Assembly: GCA_001549895.1 (NCBI GenBank)
Contig: AP014719.1
Span: 2,480,001 to 2,544,000 of the forward strand
From: Arthrobacter sp. Hiyo8
GTDB taxonomy: Bacteria; Actinomycetota; Actinomycetes; Actinomycetales; Micrococcaceae
Reading direction: 5' to 3'
Length of the DNA stretch: 64,000 nt
Shown: in pieces, positions 47,797 to 59,060 of the stretch
How the letters are laid out: the number at the start of each line of letters is the position of its first letter
Position numbering within the stretch: position 1 is the first letter of the stretch
The notes under the pieces: generated by a model
The model's input: only the letters and a program-made list of their open reading frames with translations
What the model was told of the DNA's origin: nothing
Databases searched by the model: none
Position numbers and translations under genes: made by a program

Positions 47797-49042
47797 CTAT
47801 TCGTACCGCAGGGCGTCGATCGGCCGTAGTTTCGCCGCCTTGTTGGCCGGGTAGATTCCGAAAATCAGGCCGATCGCAGCGGATACCAGGAACGACAGCC
47901 ACACGGTCCACCACTGGACTTCGGGTTGCGTTCCGAGCAGGGGGAAGGCGCTGCCGATGTAGCCCGCGGCAATTCCCAGCACCCCGCCGATCAGCGAAAT
48001 GATGAGCGATTCGATCAGGAACTGGCTCACGATGCTGCCGCGCGAGGCTCCGATCGCCTTGCGGATGCCGATTTCGCGGGTGCGTTCAGTGACCGTGACG
48101 AGCATGATGTTCATGACGCCGATTCCGCCAACCAGGAGCGAAATGCCGGCCACGGCCCCAGGAGGATGGTCAGCGTGGCCGTGGTGGTGGTGGCCGTCGT
48201 GAGGATCTGCGCCTGGTTCCGCACCTGATAGTCACGATTGGCGGAGGTGACGTTGTGCCTGGCATCGAGGATCATCTGAACCTCGTTCTGGGCCTGGTTC
48301 ATCACGTCCGCTGACTTCGCCTGGACCGTGATGGAGGCAAGGGACGGCGAATACCCCGTGAACTTGTCCTGGGCTGCGCTGTAGGGGATCACCACAATGT
48401 CGTCTGGATCGTTGAGCCCCGAGGACCCCTTTTGAGCCAGGACGCCGGAGACCACGAAGTTCTGGCCATTGAGGGCGATCGTCTGCCCAACGGCCGAGGT
48501 CACAGAGCTTCCCACCAGGTCCTGTGCCACGGTATTGCCGATCACGGCCACTGCGGTGCCGCTGCTGGCGTCACCGTCGCTGAAGTAGGACCCCGCCGCG
48601 AGCGTGTCGTTCGAAATGGAAAAGTACGACGGCGTGGTCCCCACGAAGGTTGCGACAGCATGGGTTGCGTCCTGGTAAGTACCCGTGACGTTCTGTGCCG
48701 TGACTACCGGCGCTGTTGCGGCGACGTCGGGGGCCATAACGGGATCTGTCAGCGCGGCCATGTCCTGGAGCGTGAGGTTGGTGCCGCGGGAGCGCGGACC
48801 GGTGACGGCTTGTCCGCCGCCTGCTGCGCGGCCGCCCGCCGTCGTCTGGCGGCTGACCGTAAGCACGTTGGTTCCCAGCTTGCCGATCTGGGCCTTGATG
48901 GCGTTGGAGGTTCCGGCTCCTACGGCCAGCAGGATGATGACGGATGCGATGCCGATCAAGATGCCCAGGGTGGTGAGGATGGAGCGCATCTTGTTGGCCA
49001 TCACCCCGTCAGGGCGAAGCGAACGGATTCGGCGATCATCAT
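47797..49042 (-). CDS. ABC transporter permease, MacB type, two frameshifts
   Basis: From ATG at 49042: MMIAESVRFALTGVMANKMR, first helix ILTTLGILIGIASVIILLAV, a large periplasmic-type domain (about 45-270) with Thr/Ala-rich sequence, then the three C-terminal helices with GVMNIMLVTVTERTREIGIR and KAIGASRGSIVSQFLIESL. The frame breaks near 49007 (CTGACGGGGTG needs one G) and near 48157 (CTGGGGCCGTGG needs one G, restoring LLGAVAGISLLVGGIGVMNI). Corrected length is 1248 bp, 415 aa. As written, the ATPase and permease appear fused, but the corrected frames give two genes overlapping by ATGATGA. Confidence 0.86.
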
Positions 49043-49766
49043 GCCGCACCGCCGTGGCTACAGGGTGGGCATTCACGGCGCGGATCCTGTGATCCTCAAT
49101 GATGTGACCGTCCTGGAAGCGCACAACGCGGTTGGCCCGCGCCGCGACGTCCGCCTCGTGGGTGATCATCACAATGGTCCGGCCGTTGGCGTGCAAGGAC
49201 TCGAAGAGATCCAGGATTTCGTGCGAGGACTTGGTGTCCAAAGCTCCCGTGGGCTCGTCGGCCAGGAGCAACACCGGGTTGGTCACGAGTGCCCGGGCGA
49301 TGGCAACACGCTGCTGCTGTCCACCGGACAGCTGCGAAGGCTTGTGGTCCGCCCGCTCAGCCAAACCCACTGAATCGAGTACTTCCAGGGCCCGCTCGCG
49401 CCGTTCCTTGCGGTGCACTTTTGCGTAAGCGAGCGGCATGGAGACGTTGTCCACGGCCCGCGTGCGCGGTATCAGGTTGAAGTTCTGGAAGACGAAGCCG
49501 ATTTTCCGGTTGCGGATCTGCGCGAGCTGGAATTCATCCAGGGTCCCGGTATCGATGCCGTCCAAGTGATACGTCCCCTGGGTGGCGCCGTCGAGGCAGC
49601 CGATGATGTTCATCATGGTGGACTTTCCGGAGCCCGAGGCGCCGATGATGGCCACGAAGTCGCCCCGGTCAATGGAGATGCTGACGGAATCGAGTGCCCG
49701 TACTTCGGCTTCCCCTTTGCCATAGATCTTGCTCACGGACTCCAGTTGGATGACAGCGTCGTTCAC
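49039..49766 (-). CDS. ABC transporter ATP-binding protein, MacB type
   Basis: From ATG at 49766: MNDAVIQLESVSKIYGKGEA, Walker A GASGSGKST near residues 42-50, Q-loop FQNFNLIPRTRAVDNV, signature LSGGQQQRVAIARAL and Walker B LLLADEPTGALD, with the H-loop ITHEADVAA. The frame as given runs into the permease. One added base near 49075 gives a stop at 49041-49039 overlapping the permease ATG, and 729 bp (242 aa), the usual size; this last correction is inferred. It lies 6 bp after the adaptor gene. Confidence 0.87.
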
Positions 49767-49772
49767 GGCTGC

Positions 49773-51309
49773 TTACCCGCCATTTCCACGTGTGCCACCG
49801 GTGCCGCCCGTAATTCCGGCGCCGCCGGTACCACCGAATCCGCCCGTACCGCCAAGTCCGCCCGTCCCGGTCCGTCCGGTGGTGCCGGTGGTGTCCAGGG
49901 TGGATGAGATAGCCGGGAGTTCAATCTGGTCGCCCGCGCTGAGTCCGGTGAGCACCTGGGTGCGGCCGTTGTCCGTGATCCCGGTGGTGATGGTCACCGC
50001 CGTCGCCGTCCCGTTCTTCATCACGTTGACGGTCTGCCTGGTTCCCGTGGTGGTAATGGCCAGCGAAGGCACTGTCAATGCGTTCTTGGCGGTCGCCGTG
50101 GTTACGGAGATGTTTGCGCTTTGGCCGAGCCGCAGGGCAGCCGGAGGGTTCTTGATGGAGATCGTCACGGGATAGCTGACCACGTTGTTGGTGGTTGTGG
50201 CGTTCTGGGCGATCGCCGTGATGGTACCTGTGACCGGTGCCGCGGACGGGTCGGTCTTGAGCGCCGGGAAGGTGAAGGTGGCCGAGTCGCCGGTCTTCAT
50301 GGCGGCAATGTCCGATTCGGCGAAGTTGGCGATGACTTGCAGGTGCGCGGTGTCGCTGATCGTAATCAGTCCGGAGGACGAGGTGCTCGCGGCGCTCGTG
50401 GAAGAGCTGCCGGAGGAGCCGGAAGCTCCGGACGAGCCGGAACCCGAGGATCCGGAAGAGCCGGAGCTGCTGCCGGCGTTGCCGCCGACGACGGCGTTCA
50501 CGGCGGTGACAGTACCTGAAACCGGGGCCGCGAGTGAGCAGGACGCCAGGTTTTTGGTTGCGGTATCAACGGCAATCTGGGCAGACGTGGTGTTGGATGT
50601 GGCGCCGCCACCGCTTTGGGCGGAATTGAGGGCCGTGGCTGCCGAGGCAATCTGCTCCTTGTCCTTGAGGGCCGAGCTGGCTTGCTGGTTGGCTGCCTGG
50701 GTCAGTGCTTGGTTGTCCTTCGCGAGCTGGCCTGTGCTGCGCTGAGCGCGTTCTGGGCCGGCTGGCTGCTCGGCTGGGCGCTGGCAGCGGCCTGGGCCGT
50801 GGCGACAGTCGCATTGTCATTGTTCACGGCCGTCTGCGCGGCGGCCACGGCACTGGCCTGCTGGCTCGCGTCCAGGTTGGCCGTTTGCTGGGCGTTCGTG
50901 AGGCTCTGGCTTGCCGAAGCCACCTGGTTGCTGGCTGAGGCCTGTTGTTGGTTTGCCTGCGCCGCGGCGGAATCCAGTTGCGCCTGGGCAACGGCCAGCG
51001 CGTTCTGGGCGTTCGTCGGATCAATGGTGACCAGCACCTGCCCGGCCGTGACCTGCTGACCGGTCACCGCAGAGACAGTGGCGATAGGCCCGGTGCAGTT
51101 CTGCGCATTGATGACGGTGGTGCTTGCGGCGAGACGTTTCCGCTGGCCGTGGAAACCGCGGCGAGGTCCGCTGAGCTGACCGCGACGGTGCGGGCGGTGG
51201 TATCGGCGGCCGTTTGCGGCACACCGTTCAGCACGAAGAAGGCACCGGCGGCAATGCCCACGACGGCCACCCCGATGCCGCCGTTGATGAGTTGAGGTTT
51301 TGAGAGCAT
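49773..51309 (-). CDS. HlyD/MacA-type efflux adaptor protein, two frameshifts
   Basis: From ATG at 51309: MLSKPQLINGGIGVAVVGIA with one N-terminal membrane anchor. The biotinyl-lipoyl-like half QNCTGPIATVSAVTGQQVTA follows, then a long Ala/Gln-rich coiled coil (about 95-225, VAQAQLDSAAAQANQQQASA). A Ser/Gly spacer of about 35 residues precedes the beta-barrel part (VIANFAESDIAAMKTGDSAT); the tail is Gly/Thr-rich. The frame breaks near 51132 (TCGCCGC needs one G) and near 50733 (CAGGCCAGCTC needs one C). Corrected length is 1539 bp, 512 aa. It is the first gene of the efflux operon; substrate unknown. Confidence 0.86.
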
Positions 51310-51366
51310 GCCCGAAGACTATTGTTGCTCTCTTGGAGAAGACCGAGTGCTACCTGATGGTTTACC

Positions 51367-52072
51367 CTACGTGACGCTCCGCTCGACGTGCCGCTTGCGG
51401 CGCGCGACCCTCGATCTCCACTCCAGGGCGCGCCGTGCGTCTATATTCTCCACAATGCATATTTTCTGACAGGCCAGCCACCAGAGAAGCACGACGGCGG
51501 ACGCCAAGCAAGCGCCACCCACCACATCCGTGAACCAATGGGCAGCCAAATAGATCCGGCTGATCATCATGGCCAGCATTCCGCCGATCGCGAGCAGCCA
51601 CGTCCAGGCGCGGCCGATGAGGAGCGCTATCACCAGAACGAATGCCGTGGTAGCGGATACGTGCCCCGATGGGTATGAATAGGTGTCCGTAGCCACATGC
51701 GCATTGAGGGGACGCGGCCTGTGAATGACCAACTTGAGCAACTGGGTCAGCAACATCACGCTGAGTCCTGCCATGGCGGAGAATACGGCCGACCGGGGTC
51801 TCCTCCGGATCAACAACGCCAAGGCGAGCAGAATGTGGAAGACCAGCATTCCCGTGTAGCCGGTCCAGTTGAGGGCGATGTTCAGGCTATCCCAGAACGG
51901 TGCGTGGAGGGTCGCCATGAATGCTTGCCATGCGTCGTCCACGCCCTGGAAAGGCGGTTTCGATCCCCCGCAAGCAGAATGCCGCCAAGGACCGCGGCAA
52001 TTGCGAGCAGCACGGTCGAGATGACAATGGTGCGTCCCTGATCGAGCTTGCGGGGAGAATGACCCTCACCAT
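51367..52072 (-). CDS. PAP2-family phosphatase, two frameshifts
   Basis: Membrane phosphatase of the type-2 phosphatidic acid phosphatase family. The three motifs are present: KLVIHRPRP, YPSGHVSA and SRIYLAAHWFTDVVGG. Five to six membrane helices are seen. The likely start is ATG at 52072 (MVRVILP...). The frame breaks near 52047 (CTCCCCGCAAG needs one C) and near 51956 (CCGCCTTTCC needs one C, restoring GDRNRPFQGVDDAWQAFMAT). Corrected length is 708 bp, 235 aa. It diverges from the PAP2-kinase fusion gene, with 37 bp between the starts. The N-terminal reconstruction is less sure than the core. Confidence 0.85.
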
Positions 52073-52109
52073 CTCCACATCCTAACCAGCCCGCCGATAG
52101 TCTGGTGGG

Positions 52110-53612
52110 ATGGGAAGCAAGCTGCGATGGGGCCATTGGGACGTGAGAAACGTGGCGCGGCTCGATCGCGCCATTGTCCGGGCGGTTTCCCGGTGGCCGG
52201 AGGGCCGGCACGATGCTGTCTGGAAAAACCTCTCGGAGGCCGCTACCAAGGGCAAGCTCTGGTTTGCCGTAGCTGGCGTCTGTGCGGCAATTCCAGGTAA
52301 GCCCCGCCAGGCCGCGATCCATGGACTCCTGGCCCTTGGGGTGGCATCCGCCGTCACCAATCTGGGTTTCAAGACGCTTCTTCCACGGACGCGGCCGTTG
52401 CCCGAGCACCTTCCGGTCTTCCGTTTTGTGAACCCGCAGCCCACAAGCTCGTCGATGCCTTCGGGCCATTCCGCGTCTGCGGCGGCATTCACTCTTGGCG
52501 TCGCGCTGGTGGATCCCCGCCTTGGTGCAGTTTTGGCTCCTGTTGCGGCGGGTGTGGCGTATTCCCGGTCCATACGGGCGCCCACTGGCCTTCCGACGTC
52601 GTGCTGGGCTCCGCGATCGGCGCCGGAGCGGCCCTCCTGACGCGAAAGTGGTGGCCGGCCCGGCCTCCGGTTCCGGACACGGACCGTTCACCGGCCGTCG
52701 CGCCTGCAGTCGGCGACGGCGAGGGGCTAAGTATTGCGGTCAACGCCCTCGGCGGTTCCTACTCGCCGGACACAGAAACCCAGCTCCGAGAAATATTCCC
52801 CAAGGCGTATATAAACCTGATTTCCGATGGCGATGACGTGGCTGCCGAAATCCAGGCCACAGCAGGGCGGCCGGGACGAAGGCCGTGGGCGTGTGGGGCG
52901 GTGATGGAACTGTCGGCGCGGCCGCAGCGGCCGCCGTCGAGCACTCTCTGCCCTTGCTGGTGCTACCGGGCGGAACGCTCAACCACTTTGCTCGCGACGT
53001 GGACGCCCGGTCCCTCGAAGGCGCCCTTAAGGCCGCCAAAACGGGCGCCGCGGCGTGGACAGATCTGGGCCACGTGAGCGCCGGCCGTGGGATCGACGGC
53101 AAGGACGAGGTTGCGGAGCTCATCATGCTGAATACTGCCAGCGTTGGCGTGTACCCCAACTTGGTGCGCCGCCGCGAGCGGCTTCAGCCTGCCATGGGGA
53201 AACCCCTCGCGGGACTCGTCGCGGGTCTGCGCACCTTCGGGCGGCAACCCCCACCACTCTCCTGATCAACGGAGTGCACCACAAGCTGTGGATCCTCTAC
53301 ATAGGCCGCGGCCGCTACTACCCGCGGGACCTGGCACCATTGACGCGGCCCGTGCTTGACGACGGGGTGCTGGATATCCGCATGGTCACGGCCGATGAGC
53401 CCTTTGCGCGGTTGCGTCTGCTGTGGGCGGTCCTCACTGGAACCGTGAGTACATCGAAGGTGACCCACCTCAGCGAGGCCCGGGAAATCAGCATCGAAGC
53501 GATCGGAGAGCCGCTCGTGATTGCGGTCGACGGCGAGCCGTTGCCGGGTGTGCGGACCGCGGAGTTCACGGTCCGGCGTCGTGCGCTTCGGGTGTATTCA
53601 CCGATTGCCTAA
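52110..53612 (+). CDS. PAP2 phosphatase fused to diacylglycerol kinase catalytic domain, three frameshifts
   Basis: A two-domain protein. The N-terminal PAP2 part (about 1-185) has KTLLPRTRPLPEH, SMPSGHSASAAAF and YSRVHTGAHWPSDVVLG. The C-terminal part (about 205-500) is a DAGK/sphingosine-kinase-like domain with VGVWGGDGTVGAAAAAAVEH and LLVLPGGTLNHFARDVD. The frame breaks near 52569, 52877 and 53251, each restored by one G or C. Corrected length is 1506 bp, 501 aa. One protein could dephosphorylate and phosphorylate lipid substrates; which lipid is unknown. Such fusions are known in actinobacteria. Confidence 0.85.
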
Positions 53613-53778
53613 TGCTCTCCCAAGTGCCCTGCAAGCCTGGGCGCGGCCGGCATCATCCATAGGGACTACCCTGACCTGCCCCTGAATCATCCCTGAGACC
53701 GGCGAATTCGGCCGTACCGGTGGATAGCGTTGTACGTACAGTCACCACATAGCTGCAGCAAGCGGAGGGAACGCTTCC

Positions 53779-54776
53779 ATGATTGAGGCAACAGGCTTGA
53801 GGAAGGTCTACGGCGCAAAGACAGCCGTGGACGGAATCAGCTTCACCGTACAGCCCGGGAAAGTCACGGGCTTTCTTGGCCCGAACGGCGCCGGCAAGTC
53901 CACCACCATGCGCATGATCATGGGTCTCGACCGCCCGACGTCGGGCGACGTCATTGTCAACGGCCGGCATTACTCCCAGCACAATGCCCGCTCCACCAAG
54001 TGGGAGCGCTGCTCGATGCCAAGGCGGTGCACACGAGCCGCAGTGCGTACAACCACCTGCGCGCAATGGCAGCGACCCACGGGATTCCAAACTCGCGCGT
54101 TGAGGAAGTCATCGAGATGACCGGCCTCACCGCAGTTGCCAAGAAGAAGGCCGGAGGGTTCTCCCTCGGCATGGGCCAGCGGCTTGGCATCGCCAACGCA
54201 TTGCTGGGTGATCCCCAGACGCTCATCCTCGACGAACCGGTCAACGGGCTGGATCCCGAGGGCGTCCAGTGGGTCAGGAACCTCGCCCGTTACCTGGCAA
54301 GCCAGGGCAAGACCATCTTCATTTCCAGCCACCTCATGTCCGAGATGGCCCAGACCGCCGACCACCTCATTGTGATCGGTCGCGGCAAGATCATTGCCGA
54401 CACCACGGTGGATGCGCTGATCGAGAGCCAGAGCCGCAAGCGCACGTTGGTCCGTACCTCGGAGACCACCCGCTTGTCCGAGTTGCTGGCCCGCGACGGT
54501 GTCCGGGTGGAGCAGAACGAACGTGAAACCCTGGAAATCTACGGGGTGGAGCCGATCCGCATCGCAGAGCTCGCCCTCGACAACCGCGTGCTGGTTTACG
54601 AACTCACTCCGCTCACGTCGTCACTGGAGGAAGCCTACTTCCAGCTGACCAAGGACGAGGTGGAATACCACTCGCACATCACCGGCGGACCGGCAGCGCC
54701 AGGCGGGACGCTGAACGGAAGCCCTGCCAGCGCCGGCGCCACATCCGCTGCCACCATGGAAGGGATCCAATCATGA
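53779..54776 (+). CDS. ABC transporter ATP-binding protein (ABC-2 exporter type), one frameshift
   Basis: From ATG at 53779: [20 protein letters not shown], Walker [10 protein letters not shown] near residues 38-46, signature [17 protein letters not shown] (LGMGQ in place of LSGGQ, common in this subgroup), Walker [15 protein letters not shown] and H-loop SSHLMSEMA. The C-terminal DUF4162-like region ends in an Ala/Gly/Ser-rich tail. The frame breaks near 54000 (ACCAAGTGGG needs one G, restoring [20 protein letters not shown]). Corrected length is 999 bp, 332 aa. It overlaps the permease start by ATGA. Confidence 0.9.
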
Positions 54777-55661
54777 GCACCACCACCGTCAGCAAGAAAC
54801 ATGCGATCCCGTCAGCCGGGACCGGTGGCGTCACTTTCCTCCGGGTGCTGAACTCCGAGTCCATCAAGTTCCGGACCCTCATGAGCACCAAGATCCTGTT
54901 GCTCCTCACCTTCGTGGCCATTGTCGGCATCGGCTTGCTGTCAGCCCTCGTCCGGTGGAACTTCATCAACCAGATGGTCGAAGTCGGCCGGCAGGGTCAC
55001 AAGGAAACGGTGCAGCAAGCAGTTGACTCCTTCCCGCCGGGATCGGGATTCAGCCTCTACAACCTGCCGAACGCCGGACTCAACATCGGCATCCTCGTCA
55101 TGGGATCCCTGGCCGTGCTCTTCATCGCCTCTGAGTACGCCACCGGCATGATCCGGTCAACCATGAATGCGGCGCCGGGCGGCTCTCCACCTTCGGTGCC
55201 AAAGCCGTGGTCCTGGTTGTGGTCTCCTATATCCTTTCGGTCGTGGCCGGCGTCGTGACCTTCCTCTTGGCCTCACCCATGTTCGCCAACTTTGGCCTTG
55301 ACCTCGGCTGGAACACGGACGGCGTCCTTTACAGCGTTTTCACCGGCGGCCTTTATGTCTCCGGTGTCGCGCTGATCGGCCTCTCGCTCGGAACACTGCT
55401 GAAGAACCCTGCCGGCGGCATCACCGTCCTGGTGGGCATCATGTTCGTCCTCCCGTTCGCAGGCCAGTTCCTCAGCTTCGCACCGGGGACTTCTGGAAGT
55501 ACGTCCCCCAGTACCTGCCCAGTGAAGCCGGCGGCCGCTTCTTGTCGATCGGCCACGTCGACGGCACCCTGGATCCGTGGGCGGGCGGCCTCGTGTTCCT
55601 TGGCTACGTCATCTTGTTCATGGTTCCTGCCCTCATTGCGCTCAAGAAGCGGGACGTCTGA
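54773..55661 (+). CDS. ABC-2 type permease, two frameshifts
   Basis: Membrane partner of the ATPase. From ATG at 54773: [20 protein letters not shown], then six hydrophobic segments, including ILLLLTFVAIVGIGLLSALV, GILVMGSLAVLFIASEYATG, VVLVVVSYILSVVAGVVTFL and LVFLGYVILFMVPALIALKK. The frame breaks near 55177 (CCGGGCGGCTC needs one G, restoring APGRLSTFGAKAVVLVVV) and near 55486 (CCGGGGACTTC needs one G, restoring FAPGDFWKYVPQYLPSEAGG). Corrected length is 891 bp, 296 aa. It lies 64 bp before the histidine kinase on the same strand. Confidence 0.87.
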
Positions 55662-55725
55662 TTCGCAATCGCTTGATCTGCGATCCATGGACAACCTCTC
55701 CGCGCAAGGCCACTAGGCTCAAGCC

Positions 55726-57011
55726 ATGAGTGAAGAGTTGCCAGCACAGGACGCGTCGGCCCACGTGGCCGACGCGTCCTTTGCTGAAATCACGCTGCGG
55801 CGCCGTGGCAGGATCCGCCGCTATCTCTTTGAGCACCCGCGCGTCATGGACGCGGTGGTGGTGCTTTGCTATTCGCTCCTGGCACTGCCTACGCTGATCA
55901 GCTCCATCGTGGACGGCAAATGGTTCGCCGCCCTGCTGCTCGTTGCCATCGCCGCCATCCTGTTCCTTCGACGCCGCAATCCGCTGAGTGTCACCGCGAC
56001 CGTTGCGGTCCTCGAAGTGGCCGTGACGCTGCTGAATCCCTGGGGTTCGAACGTCTCGGCGGGATTGTGGTTTGCGCTGTATGCGGTGGCCGTGGCGAGG
56101 GCCCGGACCTTCGCGTTGACGGTGTTCGGCGCGGCGAGCCTGCCCCTGACGCTCGTGTATCTCTTCATGTGGACCAGTCCGGCGGCCCTGCCAACGGAGA
56201 GGCGATTCCGGAGAATTTCCACCTCATCAGCAACATCGCGGCCGCGGTCAGCATCTTGTTGTCCAACCTGATCGCCACCGGCATCGGCATTTCGGTGCGG
56301 CAGCGGCGTGAGCATGAGAGCGAAATCAGGGCCTGGGCTGCCCGCACGGCTCGCTTGGGTTCCGTCACCGAACGCAACCGGATCGCCCGCGAGATGCACG
56401 ACGTCGTGGCGCACTCGCTGACGGTCATGATCAGCCTCTCGGACGGTGCCGCCGTCGTGGTCAAGAAGGATCCTGAGCGCGCGGGTGAGGTGCTTGGCGA
56501 ACTCTCGCGCACCGGCAGGACTGCGCTGGCTGATATGCGCCGCGTCCTCGGCGTGCTGCGGGAAGACTCCGCGCGCCCGGCGCCCCTGGAGCCCTTGGTT
56601 TCCGGGCACGACTTAAGCAAGCTCCTGGACGGATTCCGGACGGCGGGGCTGCCGTTGCACTATTCACACACGGGCCCTGCCCTTCCTGAAGACCCGGCGT
56701 TGCAACTCACGGTCTACCGGATCGTGCAGGAATCCCTGACCAACGTGCTCAGGTACGGGCGCTCCTTGAGTCAAGTGGATGTGCGGATCGTGCGGGAGGG
56801 TGACTCGGTCACCATTGAAGTGCTCGACGACGGCAGGGGCTCCCGGGAGCCGGGAACCGAAGAGGCGGCCTTGGGCACGGGCCAAGGCATCGCGGGAATG
56901 CGTGAACGTGCGGGAATTTATGCTGGAACCGTGGATGCCGGTCCTGGAATCCACGGCGGATGGCGGGTCCATGCGGAGCTGAAATGGAATGGCGACAAGG
57001 GGAAATCATGA
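55726..57011 (+). CDS. Two-component sensor histidine kinase (NarL/DesK type), one frameshift
   Basis: From ATG at 55726: MSEELPAQDASAHVADASFA, four or more membrane helices between about 45 and 185, then SVTERNRIAREMHDVVAHSL with the phosphoacceptor His, and the HATPase_c domain with IVQESLTNVLRYG, DDGRG and GTGQGIAGMRERAGIYAGTV. The frame breaks near 56182 (GCGGCCCTG needs one G, restoring SPAGPANGEAIPENFHLISN). Corrected length is 1287 bp, 428 aa. It overlaps the response regulator by ATGA and follows the ABC genes, so the four genes form one operon. Confidence 0.89.
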
Positions 57012-57702
57012 CAGACAATGCTCCCATCAGGGTTCTATTGGTCGACGACCAGCCCTGCTACGCATGGGATTTCGGCTCATCCTCGAAGGCGAGGACGACC
57101 TCGAAGTGGTGGGCGAAGCCTCCGACGGTGCCGAAGCCGTGCGGAAGGTGAAGGAACTGGAACCCGACGTCGTGCTCATGGACGTCCGGATGCCCGCCAT
57201 GGATGGAATCGAAGCCACACGGCGGATCACGGCCTCGTCAACCAACGCCAGGATCATCATCCTGACCACTTTCGACCTCGACGAGTATGCCTTCTCCGGC
57301 TTGCAAGCTGGGGCTTCCGCCTTCCTGCTCAAGGATGTTGCGCCTGCCGAGTTGGTCCAAGGCGTCCGGCTCGTGGCCAGCGGCGACGCCGTGGTTGCTC
57401 CGAGGGTCACCCAGCGGCTCCTGGAAACCTACGTCCGCGGGGGCCGCGTTCCCGGCCAGGCCGCAGCCCCTGCCCGCGATCCACTGCTCGAAGAATTGAC
57501 GCCCCGCGAAACCGAGATGCTGGAGGCTATCGCCGGAGGGCTGTCCAACGCCGAAATCGCCCACAAGTTCTTTTTGTCCGAAGCCACGGTCAAGACCCAC
57601 GTCCGGCGCATCCTCACCAAGCTGCACCTGCGGGACCGGGTCCAAGTGGTGGTCTACGCCTACGAAACAGGACTCGTGATCCCGAGCAACCCGGATTACT
57701 AG
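57008..57702 (+). CDS. Two-component response regulator (NarL/FixJ family), one frameshift
   Basis: From ATG at 57008: MTDNAPIRVLLVDDQALLRM, receiver domain with phosphoacceptor Asp in PDVVLMDVRMPAMDGIEATR and Lys in FLLKDVAPAEL; C-terminal LuxR-type helix-turn-helix LTPRETEMLEAIAGGLSNAE and FLSEATVKTHVRRILTKLHL. The frame breaks near 57051 (GACCAGCCC needs one G). Corrected length is 696 bp, 231 aa. It is the fourth gene of the ABC/two-component operon. Confidence 0.92.
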
Positions 57703-57757
57703 TGACCCGGATACTGCCTCGCCGGCGACATCCCCGGCCGCGGCTAGACTCGGAGCC

Positions 57758-59059
57758 ATGCCTTCGAACTCCGCTGCAGAACACATCCAGGATCTTGGCG
57801 CGTATGTGAGCGCATCGCCGTCGAGCTTCCACGCCGTCAACGAGGCCGCGCGCCGGCTCGATGCGGCCGGTTTCACGGCCCTTGATGAACTTCAGCATTG
57901 GGAAGGCGGGGCTGGCAGCTTCTACGTGATCCGGGACGGCGCCCTCATTGCATGGGTGACGCCGGAAGGCGCCACTCCGACCACGGCATTCAATATCCTT
58001 GGCGCCCACACGGATTCTCCGTCTTTCAAGCTCAAGCCCAAGCCGACAACGGGCAAGTTCGGTTGGCTGCAGGCCGGGGTCGAGGTCTACGGCGGACCCT
58101 TGTTGAACTCCTGGCTGGACCGTGAGCTTCGGCTCGCAGGGCGGCTCGTGATGCTGGACGGCACCCAGCACCTCACGGCAACCGGACCGCTCCTGCGCTT
58201 CCCGCAATTGGCCATCCACCTGGACCGGGCCGTCAATGACGGCCTCACGCTGGACAAGCAACAACACATGAACCCCGTGTTCGGCCTCGGCGATCCCGAT
58301 TCCGCGGATGTCCTGGCAATCCTGGCGGACTCGGTGGCCGGGGTTTCCGTGGATCCGGCGCAGATCGGCGGCTACGACATCGTCGTCGCGGACACCCAGG
58401 CACCTGAGCAGTTCGGTGCCAAGGGCGAACTGTTTGCATCGGGGCGGCTCGACAACCTCTCCTCAACCCACGCCGGGCTCGCGGCACTCATTGCGCACGC
58501 AACCGCGGGCGCGCCGGCTGCCGGCCCCATCGCGGTCCTGGCCGCCTTCGACCACGAAGAAATCGGCTCTGCCTCGCGCTCGGGCGCCTGCGGACCCATC
58601 CTCGAAGACATCCTCACCCGGATCTCCGACGGATTGGGCGCAACGGTGAGCGAACGGCGCCAGGCGTTGTCGGCGTCGTTCTGTGTTTCCGCGGATGCCG
58701 GCCACGCCGTCCACCCCAACTACCCGGAGCGGCACGATCCGGCCAACCGACCGATCCTCAATGGCGGACCGCTTCTCAAGATCAACGCGAACCAGCGGTA
58801 CGCCACGGACGCTACCGGCGCGGCATTCTGGGCGCGGCTCTGCGGCGAGGCGGGTATCCCCTACCAGGAGTTCGTCTCCAATAACGACGTCCCGTGCGGC
58901 TCCACCATCGGTCCGCTGACGGCCACCCGCCTGGGGATCCGGACGGTCGACGTCGGCGTGCCCCTTCTGTCGATGCACTCCGCACGCGAGCTATGCGGCG
59001 TTGAAGATCCGCGCCATCTGGCCACGGTGACGGAGTTGTTCTTCCGCACGGCGATCTAG
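57758..59059 (+). CDS. apeB: M18-family aminopeptidase
   Basis: M18 enzymes are cytoplasmic two-zinc aminopeptidases. The intact 433-aa protein has MPSNSAAEHIQDLGAYVSAS at the start, the zinc-ligand block ILGAHTDSPSFKLKPKP near residue 85, GRLDNLSSTHAGLAAL, the catalytic AAFDHEEIGSASRSGACGP near 262-280, and the last ligand in VGVPLLSMHSARELCGVEDP. The length matches the family. It is monocistronic as far as seen. The symbol is the usual one for M18 proteins in this group; exact substrate is not predictable. Confidence 0.93.
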   Translation: MPSNSAAEHIQDLGAYVSASPSSFHAVNEAARRLDAAGFTALDELQHWEGGAGSFYVIRDGALIAWVTPEGATPTTAFNILGAHTDSPSFKLKPKPTTGKFGWLQAGVEVYGGPLLNSWLDRELRLAGRLVMLDGTQHLTATGPLLRFPQLAIHLDRAVNDGLTLDKQQHMNPVFGLGDPDSADVLAILADSVAGVSVDPAQIGGYDIVVADTQAPEQFGAKGELFASGRLDNLSSTHAGLAALIAHATAGAPAAGPIAVLAAFDHEEIGSASRSGACGPILEDILTRISDGLGATVSERRQALSASFCVSADAGHAVHPNYPERHDPANRPILNGGPLLKINANQRYATDATGAAFWARLCGEAGIPYQEFVSNNDVPCGSTIGPLTATRLGIRTVDVGVPLLSMHSARELCGVEDPRHLATVTELFFRTAI

Positions 59060-59060
59060 C

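Noticed and set aside
47797-49766. Single-chain ATPase-permease fusion (MacB-like)
   Set aside because: The fusion appears only because bases are missing near 49075 and 49007. Corrected frames give separate genes overlapping at ATGATGA, with normal lengths.
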